From Lachnospiraceae bacterium (GTDB lineage: Bacteria; Bacillota; Clostridia; Lachnospirales; Lachnospiraceae): a DNA stretch of 42,097 bases. The notes under the pieces were generated by a model. It saw nothing but the letters and a program-made list of their open reading frames with translations, was not told the DNA's origin and did no database searches. The stretch covers positions 1-42,097 of the forward strand of contig JALEPL010000057.1 of the NCBI GenBank assembly GCA_022766245.1. The letters run 5' to 3'. Both the position numbers and the translations under genes were made by a program. Shown here piece by piece: positions 17,672 through 25,251 of this stretch (position 1 is the first letter of the stretch; every line of letters begins with the position of its first letter).

Positions 17672-19021
17672 ATGAGTAGAATGTTTGGAACAGACGGTGT
17701 GCGCGGCGTTGCCGGCGCAGAACTTACCATAGAGTTGGCGACAAAGCTGGGTCAGGCGGGAGCCTACGTGCTCACCAAGGAACAGGATCATCAGCCTACA
17801 TTGATTGTAGGCTGCGATACCCGCATTTCCGGCGGTATGCTGGCAAATGCTCTGATGGCAGGTATCTGCTCCGTGGGAGCCAACGCCATTTACGTAGGCG
17901 TGATGCCTACCCCGGCTATCGCATACCTGACCAGAAAGCATAAAGTAGATGCGGGGGTGGTGATTTCCGCATCCCACAATCCTATGGAGTTCAACGGCAT
18001 CAAGTTCTTCAACGGCGAGGGCTATAAGCTGTCCGATGCGCTGGAGGATGAGATCGAGGAATTGATTCATAACAATATGAAAGATGTGGTACTGCCCATC
18101 GGATCCGGTGTAGGACGTATCGATTACCGGTTTGACCTGCGTGATGAGTATGTGAAATTCATGAAAAAATGTGTGCCGGTAGACCTGAAAGGTATGAAAA
18201 TCGTCATCGACTGTGCGGAGGGAGCCTCCCATTACACATCCGTAAAGACTCTGCAGGATCTGGGGGCAGATCTGGTGGCGATTCACACGAATCCGGATGG
18301 AACCAATATCAATGCAAACTGTGGTTCCACTCATATGGAGGAGCTGAAGGCCCGTGTGGTTTACGAGAAAGCAGCGGTGGGTCTGGCATTTGACGGCGAT
18401 GCGGACCGTATGCTGGCAGTAGACGAGAAGGGGAATCTGGTGGACGGAGATCAGCTCATGGCCATCTGTGGCAACTACATGAAACGGAAGGGCACCCTGA
18501 AAAAGGACACCATCGTGGTGACTGTCATGACGAACCTGGGCTTCACTCTGATGGGAGAGCGGGAAGGTATCCACATCGAGAAGACCAAGGTAGGAGACCG
18601 GTATGTGCTGGAAAATATGCGGGAGAATGGCTACAATATCGGAGGGGAGCAGTCCGGACATATCATATTCCTGGATGACAATACCACCGGAGACGGCCTG
18701 CTCAGCGCACTTCATCTGCTGCAGGTCATGGTAGATACCGGCAAGCCGCTATCCGAACTGGCATCCATCATGGAAGTACTGCCTCAGGCACTGGTAAATG
18801 CAAAAGTGCCCAATCACAAAAAAGAACAATATATGGAGTATGCGGAAATCGCGGAGGCCATAGGTAAACTGGAAGAGAAATTCAACGGTGAAGGTCGTGT
18901 TCTGATTCGTCCCTCCGGCACAGAACCCCTGGTTCGTGTCATGATCGAGGGAAAAGACCAGAAAGTCATCGAGGAGGAAGCCAAAAAACTGGCGAAGCTT
19001 ATTACTGACACGATGTTATAA
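17672..19021 (+). CDS. glmM: GlmM, phosphoglucosamine mutase
   Basis: GlmM converts glucosamine-6-phosphate to glucosamine-1-phosphate for UDP-GlcNAc and peptidoglycan. The 449-residue protein starts [15 protein letters not shown], the family N-terminus. The catalytic phosphoserine is Ser101 in [11 protein letters not shown]. The metal loop is DGDADRML, the sugar-binding loop is GGEQSGHI, and the phosphate-binding loop [12 protein letters not shown] is near the C-terminus. The start ATG directly follows the cdaR stop. GlmM is known to bind and inhibit CdaA in several Firmicutes, so the operon joins c-di-AMP output to wall precursor supply. Confidence 0.97.
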   Translation: MSRMFGTDGVRGVAGAELTIELATKLGQAGAYVLTKEQDHQPTLIVGCDTRISGGMLANALMAGICSVGANAIYVGVMPTPAIAYLTRKHKVDAGVVISASHNPMEFNGIKFFNGEGYKLSDALEDEIEELIHNNMKDVVLPIGSGVGRIDYRFDLRDEYVKFMKKCVPVDLKGMKIVIDCAEGASHYTSVKTLQDLGADLVAIHTNPDGTNINANCGSTHMEELKARVVYEKAAVGLAFDGDADRMLAVDEKGNLVDGDQLMAICGNYMKRKGTLKKDTIVVTVMTNLGFTLMGEREGIHIEKTKVGDRYVLENMRENGYNIGGEQSGHIIFLDDNTTGDGLLSALHLLQVMVDTGKPLSELASIMEVLPQALVNAKVPNHKKEQYMEYAEIAEAIGKLEEKFNGEGRVLIRPSGTEPLVRVMIEGKDQKVIEEEAKKLAKLITDTML

Positions 19022-19063
19022 ATTATTTTATGATTTTACTCGAATGAATTTGGAGGGTATATA

Positions 19064-19327
19064 ATGGTTAAACAGGTAGTTAGGATTAAGAATCCAACCG
19101 GGCTGCACCTGCGCCCAGCCGGGATATTATGTAAAGAAGCAATGCAATATAAGTCACTGATCACATTTCATTACCGGGGCAATACAGCCAACGCAAAAAG
19201 CGTGCTGAGCGTGCTGGGAGCCTGTATCAAATCCGGAGACGAGATTGAGTTTGTCTGCGACGGAGAAGATGAGGACGAGGCACTGGAAGCCATGGTAAAT
19301 GCAGTAGAAAGCGGATTAGGAGAGTAA
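19064..19327 (+). CDS. ptsH: HPr-family phosphocarrier protein
   Basis: An 87-residue HPr with the active-site His15 in TGLHLRPAG (Arg17 conserved) and Ser46 in NAKSVLSVLG, the site phosphorylated by HPr kinase in Firmicutes; both sites are intact. It ends in ESGLGE as many HPr proteins do. It would carry phosphate from enzyme I to PTS permeases, and as HPr-Ser46-P act with CcpA in catabolite control. It is not beside ptsI here; it lies 42 bp after glmM and 4 bp before rfbD with a good GGAGGG site. An HPr paralogue such as Crh is less likely because His15 is present. Confidence 0.9.
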   Translation: MVKQVVRIKNPTGLHLRPAGILCKEAMQYKSLITFHYRGNTANAKSVLSVLGACIKSGDEIEFVCDGEDEDEALEAMVNAVESGLGE

Positions 19328-19331
19328 GAAT

Positions 19332-20210
19332 ATGAAGAAGATTTTAGTAACAGGATGTAACGGACAGCTGGGAAGAGCCATCCGAAACGAGTATGCAGCA
19401 GACACAGACATTTCCTTCATCAACACCGATGTGGTGGAGGGAGAAGGCGTCACTGCCCTGGACATCACTGATGTGGATGCAGTGATGACAATGGCCAGAG
19501 CAGAGAAACCCGACGTGATCATCAACTGCGCGGCCCACACTAACGTGGACAAGTGTGAAGAACAGTGGGATCTGGCTTATAAGATCAATGCCATCGGTCC
19601 CCGGAACTTAAGTATCGCAGCCACAGAGCTGGGGGCAAAGATGATTCATGTGTCCACCGACTATGTATTCGCCGGAAACGGTACCAAGCCCTACACCGAG
19701 TTCGATGCCACCGATCCGGTGAGTGCCTACGGCAAGACCAAGCTGGAGGGTGAAAATTTTGTAAAGGAGTTCGCTGAGCGTCACTTTATCCTCAGAACTG
19801 CATGGCTCTACGGAGACGGCAAGAACTTTGTAAAGACGATGCTTCGTCTCTCCGAGTCTCATCCCGAGGTAAACGTTGTGAGTGACCAGTTAGGTTCCCC
19901 TACCAGTGCAGTGGAGCTGGCAAAGATGATCCGGTTCTTAGAGCCCACAGACAATTACGGTCTCTTCCATGCTACCTGCGAAGGTGATACCAACTGGGCT
20001 GACTTTACCGAGGAGATTTTTAAAAAAGCAGGAAAAGACACGAAGGTCAACCATGTGACCAGCCAGCAGTACAAGCAGATGAATCCGGCCTCAGCAGACA
20101 GACCGGCCTACTCTATTCTGGAAAACTACATGATCAAGCTCACCAGCGACTACCGCATGGCAGACTGGCATGATGCTTTGGATGTGTATCTAAAAAATCT
20201 GCTGGGATAA
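19332..20210 (+). CDS. rfbD: RfbD, dTDP-4-dehydrorhamnose reductase
   Basis: RfbD performs the last step of dTDP-L-rhamnose synthesis, reducing dTDP-4-dehydrorhamnose with NAD(P)H. The 292-residue protein is a short-chain dehydrogenase: the Rossmann loop GCNGQLG is at residues 8-14, VSTDYVFAG follows, and the catalytic pair is Tyr133/Lys137 in SAYGKTKLEGE. The start ATG 19332 follows TAGGAGAG. It sits 4 bp after HPr, so it may be read from that operon, apart from the other three rhamnose genes, which have separate promoters downstream. Confidence 0.95.
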   Translation: MKKILVTGCNGQLGRAIRNEYAADTDISFINTDVVEGEGVTALDITDVDAVMTMARAEKPDVIINCAAHTNVDKCEEQWDLAYKINAIGPRNLSIAATELGAKMIHVSTDYVFAGNGTKPYTEFDATDPVSAYGKTKLEGENFVKEFAERHFILRTAWLYGDGKNFVKTMLRLSESHPEVNVVSDQLGSPTSAVELAKMIRFLEPTDNYGLFHATCEGDTNWADFTEEIFKKAGKDTKVNHVTSQQYKQMNPASADRPAYSILENYMIKLTSDYRMADWHDALDVYLKNLLG

Positions 20211-20239
20211 CCGCCGGCAGACCCTGATTGGGAAAATAG

Positions 20240-20268
20240 TTGCCAAATGGGTATAAACGTGGTAGAAT
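20240..20268 (+). promoter_or_regulatory. sigma-A promoter for rfbB with an inverted repeat at the -10
   Basis: TTGCCA (20240-20245, 5 of 6), a 17-bp spacer and TAGAAT (20263-20268, 5 of 6) lie between rfbD and rfbB. GTGGT (20259-20263) and ACCAC (20271-20275) flank the -10 as a small inverted repeat that could be an operator. Motif evidence only. Confidence 0.5.
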
Positions 20269-20303
20269 TCACCACTGTGAGAAAAACTGAAATACTCGTA
20301 ACT

Positions 20304-20340
20304 GTTCAGAGCCAACCTCGAAAACAAAAACGCTCTGAAC
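20304..20340 (+). other. perfect 9-bp hairpin in the rfbB leader
   Basis: GTTCAGAGC (20304-20312) and GCTCTGAAC (20332-20340) pair perfectly across a 19-nt A-rich loop, about 20 nt before the ribosome-binding site of rfbB. It has no T-tract. A hairpin of unrelated sequence but equal stem length sits at the same relative place before rfbA. Confidence 0.55.
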
Positions 20341-20368
20341 GAATACAAATAAACCAGGAGGATTAATC

Positions 20369-21454
20369 ATGAGAACTTACTTAGTAACAGGTGGCGCAGG
20401 ATTCATCGGATCCAACTACATTCACTACATGTTCCGCAAGTATGACAACGAGATCCGCATTATCAACGTGGATGCGCTGACCTATGCAGGAAACCTTGAG
20501 AACCTGAAGGATATTGAGGACAGAGAGAACTATACCTTCATCAAGGCAGATATCACAGACAAGGAAGCGATTGCGAAGATTTTCGCTGAGAACGACATTG
20601 ACCGCGTGGTGCACTTTGCAGCAGAGAGTCATGTAGACCGCAGCATAAAGAATCCGGAAGTGTTCGTGCACACCAATGTAATGGGTACTGCAGTCATGCT
20701 GAACTGTGCTAAGGCTGCATGGGAGCTTCCCGACGGCAGCTTTAAAGAGGGAAAGAAGTTCCTTCATGTATCCACAGACGAAGTATATGGTTCCTTGCCG
20801 GATGACGGCGTGAGCTACTTCTATGAGACCACACCTTATCAGCCTCATAGTCCGTACTCAGCCAGCAAGGCATCCTCAGATATGCTGGTGAAGTCCTACA
20901 TCGACACCTATCACTTCCCGGCAAATATCACCAATACATCCAATAACTACGGACCGTACCAGTTCCCGGAGAAGCTGATTCCGCTGATTATCAACAATGC
21001 ATTGAACGGCAAGAAGCTTCCGGTATACGGAGACGGCATGAACATTCGTGACTGGTTATATGTAGATGACCATGCAAAGGGTATCGATATGGTACAGGAG
21101 CAGGGACGTCTGGGACAGACCTACAACATCGGCGGACACAATGAGAAACGCAACATTGAGATTATCAATATCATCATCGAGACACTGCAGGAGATCCTGC
21201 CGGATGATGACCCGAGAAAGGCAAATGTCAGCAAAGACCTGATTACCTATGTGGAGGACCGCAAGGGCCACGACAGACGTTATGCTATCGCTCCGGACAA
21301 GATTAAGGCTGAGATTGGCTGGGAGCCGGAGACCATGTTCAAGGATGGTATCAAAAAGACCATTGCCTGGTATTTAGAGCATGAAGACTGGATGAAGAAT
21401 GTCACCAGCGGCGATTACCAGAAATACTACGAGGATATGTACAGTAATAAATAA
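20369..21454 (+). CDS. rfbB: RfbB, dTDP-glucose 4,6-dehydratase
   Basis: RfbB catalyses the second step of dTDP-L-rhamnose synthesis, turning dTDP-glucose into dTDP-4-keto-6-deoxyglucose with bound NAD+. The 361-residue protein has the Rossmann loop GGAGFIG at residues 8-14, HFAAESHVDRSI, VSTDEVYG, and the catalytic Tyr163/Lys167 in SPYSASKAS, followed by NNYGPYQFPEKLIP and DHAKGID, typical of the family. ATG 20369 follows AGGAGG. It has its own promoter and is followed by a terminator. Confidence 0.97.
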   Translation: MRTYLVTGGAGFIGSNYIHYMFRKYDNEIRIINVDALTYAGNLENLKDIEDRENYTFIKADITDKEAIAKIFAENDIDRVVHFAAESHVDRSIKNPEVFVHTNVMGTAVMLNCAKAAWELPDGSFKEGKKFLHVSTDEVYGSLPDDGVSYFYETTPYQPHSPYSASKASSDMLVKSYIDTYHFPANITNTSNNYGPYQFPEKLIPLIINNALNGKKLPVYGDGMNIRDWLYVDDHAKGIDMVQEQGRLGQTYNIGGHNEKRNIEIINIIIETLQEILPDDDPRKANVSKDLITYVEDRKGHDRRYAIAPDKIKAEIGWEPETMFKDGIKKTIAWYLEHEDWMKNVTSGDYQKYYEDMYSNK

Positions 21455-21457
21455 TGT

Positions 21458-21487
21458 CCTCAAAGCAGCGCGAAGCGACCTTTGAGG
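21458..21487 (+). other. short inverted repeat after rfbB
   Basis: CCTCAAAG (21458-21465) pairs perfectly with CTTTGAGG (21480-21487) just after the rfbB stop. No T-run follows directly; the stronger terminator is 20 bp further on. It may be an mRNA 3'-end stabiliser or part of a small repeat. Confidence 0.4.
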
Positions 21488-21505
21488 GCTGATGTAAGAG
21501 AATAC

Positions 21506-21540
21506 GGGGCAAGATGAAATACTCTTGCTCCTTCTTTTTT
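21506..21540 (+). terminator. rho-independent terminator after rfbB
   Basis: GGGGCAAG (21506-21513) pairs with CTTGCTCC (21524-21531), one G-T pair, with a 10-nt loop, followed by TTCTTTTTT (21532-21540). It ends only 5 bp before the AGGAGG site of the next gene, so it separates rfbB from the DUF2142 gene or partly attenuates read-through. Confidence 0.75.
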
Positions 21541-21559
21541 GTGTAGGAGGTTTGAAGTC

Positions 21560-23350
21560 ATGAGAGTGACAAATGAAAATACAGAGGAGTTCAGCAAAAA
21601 ATGGTTTCTGGACCTGATTCCTTATCTGGTACTGGTGGCACTGGTGGAACTGGTGGCGGTGCTGTCCTGGATAGGACCCTATCCATCTAAGGTGAAGCTC
21701 ATAGTAGCATTCCTGATTCCCTATGTGCTGGTGTTGATATGCGGAACGGTGTCATTGTTTCATAGGTGGATGGTGACAGTGTGGCAGTTTGTGGTGACGC
21801 AGGTGAAGTCCCTGCGGAATCATCATTGGAAAAAGGGACTGCTCATGGTGCTGGCCGATGTGGTGGCAGCCTCTGTGGCAGAACGTATTCTAGCCTGGAT
21901 AGGAGACGGCAGCCTGACAGCAGCATATAACTTCCGCAAGGCCATTTTTGCCTTTGTGGTTCTATTTGTCATCAGTCTGTTTGTGGTGTTCCGGGACGAA
22001 ATGCGCACCCGGGTGGAGATTATCATATTTTTTGTGATCATGAGCATCGGAACAGCTTACGTGACCACCATGCCGGTGTCCTGTGGGATCTCTTGGGATG
22101 ATGAGACGCATTTTCACTATACGATATATGTGGCTCACATGCTACATGGAAATATGAACGAGGGAGATGCTGCCATTCTGACCCAGTTCTACTCCACAGC
22201 CGTGGATCATGCCCTGTACACAGAGGAAGAACACAGTGCATGGCTGGAGCAGCTGAATGCGGCAGGCGCATCCGGCGTTTCCGGAGCAGACGGCAGAGTC
22301 TGGCCGAAGCTCGAGTATTGGTGCTACATCCCGGCAGCCATCGGCTACAATGTGGGTCTGGCATTGCATCTGCCCTATATGTTTACCTTTATACTGGGTC
22401 AATGGTGCAATCTGCTGGTCTATGCGCTGCTCATCTATTTTGCGGTGAAGCGGATCAAGACCGGAAAAATGCTGGTGGCCTGCGTGGCTATGCTGCCACC
22501 GAATATCCTTATGGCCACCACCTATGGCAGAGATGCCTATATGATCGGCTTTATCATGCTGGGATTCTGTTATCTCATGGGAGAACTGCAGGAGCCGGAG
22601 AAAAAACTCACTGTGTGGGATATGGTGATCATCGTGGGATCCTTTTTCCTGGGGGTTATGCCAAAAGCCGTGTACGGACCTTTGGTGCTGATGGCACTGT
22701 GTCTGCCAAAGAGTAAATTCAAAACACAAAAGCAATGCAGAATCTATCGTGCCTGTGTAATTGGAGTTACTGTACTGGTAATGGCGACCTTCGTGCTGCC
22801 GTTTTTGGCTTCCGGTGGTGGATCCGTGGAGGATCCCAGAGGCGGCGCAGATGTGGGAGCAGCCAGCCAGACATCCTTTATGCTGGCACATCCGCTGCAG
22901 TATCTGGTGATTCTGTTCAACTTTATGAAGGGCTATCTGTCTCTTGCTGCGGCGCAGCAGGGCCTGGGAGCTATGCACTATTTTGGAGCCAGCCCCTATA
23001 GCCTGTTGCTGATCGTATTGCTCTTTGTGGTGGCATGTACGGACCGGGAGGAAAGCTATGAGCGTAGAATTAAGCTTCCGGTGCGTATCGTGGGAGTGGT
23101 GATGTCCCTGGGAGCACTGATTCTGTGTGCCACAGCCATGTACATCGCCTTTACACCGGTAGGCTCTGAGACCATCCTGGGTTGTCAGTGGCGGTATCAG
23201 ATGCAGGTGATGTTCCCCATGCTGTATCTCATCTTTGGGATTCCTCTGAACAACAAGATGGATAAGCTATGGTATCGGGGGATTGTGCTGGGGATTTCGT
23301 CCTTTGTGGTGATGCAGGCGCTGTGGACGAATTGTATTGCAACATTCTGA
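21560..23350 (+). CDS. DUF2142-family multi-pass membrane protein
   Basis: A 596-residue membrane protein with about eleven to twelve hydrophobic segments. The first extracytoplasmic part has WDDETHFHYT, matching the D-E-x-x-H-F signature of DUF2142, a family near surface-polysaccharide genes and suspected to be GT-C-type lipid-linked sugar transferases. ATYGRDAYMIGF and MPKAVYGPLVLMAL are the other conserved places. I start it at ATG 21560, 9 nt after AGGAGG. It interrupts the rhamnose cluster between rfbB and rfbA. A second, divergent DUF2142 protein lies at 34192. A role in adding a sugar outside the membrane is inference. Confidence 0.8.
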   Translation: MRVTNENTEEFSKKWFLDLIPYLVLVALVELVAVLSWIGPYPSKVKLIVAFLIPYVLVLICGTVSLFHRWMVTVWQFVVTQVKSLRNHHWKKGLLMVLADVVAASVAERILAWIGDGSLTAAYNFRKAIFAFVVLFVISLFVVFRDEMRTRVEIIIFFVIMSIGTAYVTTMPVSCGISWDDETHFHYTIYVAHMLHGNMNEGDAAILTQFYSTAVDHALYTEEEHSAWLEQLNAAGASGVSGADGRVWPKLEYWCYIPAAIGYNVGLALHLPYMFTFILGQWCNLLVYALLIYFAVKRIKTGKMLVACVAMLPPNILMATTYGRDAYMIGFIMLGFCYLMGELQEPEKKLTVWDMVIIVGSFFLGVMPKAVYGPLVLMALCLPKSKFKTQKQCRIYRACVIGVTVLVMATFVLPFLASGGGSVEDPRGGADVGAASQTSFMLAHPLQYLVILFNFMKGYLSLAAAQQGLGAMHYFGASPYSLLLIVLLFVVACTDREESYERRIKLPVRIVGVVMSLGALILCATAMYIAFTPVGSETILGCQWRYQMQVMFPMLYLIFGIPLNNKMDKLWYRGIVLGISSFVVMQALWTNCIATF

Positions 23351-23366
23351 AACTGTGTGATATAAT
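23337..23366 (+). promoter_or_regulatory. promoter for rfbA (extended -10)
   Basis: TTGCAA (23337-23342), an 18-bp spacer and TGATATAAT with perfect TATAAT at 23361-23366. The TGn before the -10 compensates for a weak -35. The -35 overlaps the end of the DUF2142 gene. Confidence 0.5.
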
Positions 23367-23404
23367 CAAAGATGATATTGTCTAGAAATGAATGAAAAAT
23401 AAAT

Positions 23405-23433
23405 CGTATCTGTGAAGGTACTGAACAGATACG
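23405..23433 (+). other. perfect 9-bp hairpin in the rfbA leader
   Basis: CGTATCTGT (23405-23413) pairs perfectly with ACAGATACG (23425-23433) across an 11-nt loop. The stem is bracketed by direct copies of AAAAATAAAT. It lies about 30 nt after the predicted start site and 20 nt before the AAGGAGG of rfbA. Confidence 0.6.
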
Positions 23434-23469
23434 AAAAATAAATGTATAAGATTCAAGGAGGATTCCACT

Positions 23470-24348
23470 ATGAAGGGAATTATACTTGCCGGAGGATCCG
23501 GCACCAGATTATATCCGTTGACAAAGGCTGTATCCAAGCAGATCATGCCGGTGTATGACAAGCCTATGATTTATTATCCACTGTCCACCCTGATGCTGGC
23601 AGGCATCCGTGAGGTGCTGATTATCTCGACACCGAGAGATCTGCCGGTATTCAAAGAGCTTTTCGGAAGCGGTGAGCAGCTGGGTATGGAGTTTTCCTAC
23701 GAAGTGCAGGAGACCCCGAGAGGACTGGCAGATGCCTTCATCATCGGTGAGAAGTTCATCGGAAACGATGCGGTGGCACTGGTACTGGGAGACAATATCT
23801 TCTATGGACAGAGCTTTTCCAAAGTGCTTCGCAGCGCCGCAGAGCGCACCATGAGTCAGCCGGGAGCTACTATTTTCGGATATTATGTGAAGGATCCCAG
23901 AGAGTACGGCGTGGTAGAGTTTGACGAGAATGGCAAGGCACTTTCCATTGAGGAGAAGCCCGCACAGCCTAAGTCCAACTACGCAGTACCGGGACTGTAT
24001 TTCTATGATAACGATGTGGTAGAGATTGCAAAAAATGTAAAGCCCTCTGCCAGAGGTGAGATCGAGATCACCAGTATCAATAACGAGTACCTGAATCGTG
24101 GCACCCTGCAGGTGGAGACACTGGGGCGTGGCTTTGCATGGCTGGATACCGGTAATCATGATATGCTTTTGGATGCAGCTGACTTCGTGGCAGCATTCCA
24201 GAAGAGACAGGGACTGTATATCTCCTGCATCGAGGAGATTGCCTATAAGAGAGGATTTATCGATAAGGAGCAGCTCATTAAACTGGCACAGCCGTTACTC
24301 AAGACCGCATACGGTCAGTATCTCATGGACGTTGCAAACGGATTATAA
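23470..24348 (+). CDS. rfbA: RfbA, glucose-1-phosphate thymidylyltransferase
   Basis: RfbA makes dTDP-glucose from dTTP and glucose-1-phosphate, the first and feedback-regulated step of dTDP-L-rhamnose synthesis. The 292-residue protein begins [18 protein letters not shown], the nucleotide-binding signature, with [17 protein letters not shown] and [10 protein letters not shown] (metal-binding Asp) following, and [23 protein letters not shown] 23470 follows AAGGAGG. It has its own promoter and leader hairpin, suggesting regulation separate from rfbB. Confidence 0.97.
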   Translation: MKGIILAGGSGTRLYPLTKAVSKQIMPVYDKPMIYYPLSTLMLAGIREVLIISTPRDLPVFKELFGSGEQLGMEFSYEVQETPRGLADAFIIGEKFIGNDAVALVLGDNIFYGQSFSKVLRSAAERTMSQPGATIFGYYVKDPREYGVVEFDENGKALSIEEKPAQPKSNYAVPGLYFYDNDVVEIAKNVKPSARGEIEITSINNEYLNRGTLQVETLGRGFAWLDTGNHDMLLDAADFVAAFQKRQGLYISCIEEIAYKRGFIDKEQLIKLAQPLLKTAYGQYLMDVANGL

Positions 24349-24437
24349 TTCATGCTTGTAATGGAATACACAGATTTGTTCGTAGTAGCGTATATTTAGA
24401 TATGATTTCTTAGTTCAATTGAGATATGGTTAAGTGA

Positions 24438-24582
24438 GAAGGAATTTGCGGCTTCGATTACAGACCGTAGAGGAACGTCGGTTCTTAATGGAACAATGAA
24501 CGAAGTGATTTGTTCCATTTAGTACCGCTACGTTCCGGCAAGAGCGAGAGCGTGTCTGCAATCGAACCGCACAATTCATTCG
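24438..24582. repeat. palindromic repeat element, copy B (inverted relative to copy A)
   Basis: This 145-bp stretch fills most of the 266-bp rfbA-rfbC gap. Its left arm (ACAGACCGTAGAGGAACGTC, 24460-24479) is the reverse complement of copy A's right arm, and its right arm (TTTAGTACCGCTACGTTCCG and on) is the reverse complement of copy A's left arm, with only a few mismatches. The centre differs and has a perfect 9-bp stem AATGGAACA / TGTTCCATT (24487-24519). Conserved arms with a variable centre fit a REP/MITE-like family or a structured RNA. Confidence 0.7.
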
Positions 24583-24614
24583 TTAGAAAATACATTTGAA
24601 AGGAAGTAGCAAAA

Positions 24615-25187
24615 ATGGGAAAAATAACAGTGACAGAAGATTGCAACGGCATCAAAGGTCTGAAGGTTATCGAGCCGTCAGTATTCGGCGATGACAGAGG
24701 ATATTTCATGGAGACCTATAATTATAATGACTTCAAGGAGGCAGGCATCGACTGTGAGTTCGTACAGGATAATCAGTCTGCATCCAAGAAGGGTGTGTTA
24801 AGAGGACTTCACTTTCAGATCAACTACCCTCAGGATAAGCTGGTGCGGGTGGTAAACGGCGAGGTGTTTGATGTGGCTGTGGACTTACGGGAAGGCTCTG
24901 AGACCTTCGGTAAGTGGTTCGGCGTGACACTGTCTGCAGAGAATAAGAAGCAGTTTTTTATTCCAAAGGGATTTGCCCATGGATTTGTAGTGCTCAGCGA
25001 CTACGCTGAGTTCTGCTATAAGGTGACCGACTTCTATCATCCCAATGACGAGGGTGGACTCCTGTGGAAGGATCCGGACATCGGAGTAGAGTGGCCCATG
25101 CCGGAGGGAATGACCGAGGCAGATCTGACATTGTCCGACAAGGATAAAGTATGGGGTGGAATCAAGGAGTACGTGGCCAGCAAATAA
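24615..25187 (+). CDS. rfbC: RfbC, dTDP-4-dehydrorhamnose 3,5-epimerase
   Basis: RfbC epimerises C3 and C5 of dTDP-4-keto-6-deoxyglucose, the third step to dTDP-L-rhamnose. The 190-residue cupin protein has FGDDRGYFMETYN, the catalytic His66 in GVLRGLHFQ, the substrate strand GEVFDVAVDLR, and IPKGFAHGFVVLSD with the second conserved His region. ATG 24615 follows AAAGGAAG. It completes the set with rfbD, rfbB and rfbA, so the cell can make dTDP-L-rhamnose. Confidence 0.96.
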   Translation: MGKITVTEDCNGIKGLKVIEPSVFGDDRGYFMETYNYNDFKEAGIDCEFVQDNQSASKKGVLRGLHFQINYPQDKLVRVVNGEVFDVAVDLREGSETFGKWFGVTLSAENKKQFFIPKGFAHGFVVLSDYAEFCYKVTDFYHPNDEGGLLWKDPDIGVEWPMPEGMTEADLTLSDKDKVWGGIKEYVASK

Positions 25188-25251
25188 AAAGTAAGTTACT
25201 GGAACGACCGTAGGGAGTGAACAGTAAGAGGGCAGACAAAGGAGTTATCGT

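Noticed and set aside
21539-21559. TTG start for the first DUF2142 gene
   Set aside because: It would place the start inside the terminator T-run and translate the ribosome-binding site itself; ATG 21560 fits better.
19332-25187. Rhamnose genes as a novel system
   Set aside because: The four enzymes are standard and complete; only their leaders, order and the inserted DUF2142 gene are unusual.
25196-25227. TTACTG/CAGTAA hairpin between rfbC and the permease gene
   Set aside because: The stem is only 6 bp with a 20-nt loop and no T-tract, so it could occur by chance.
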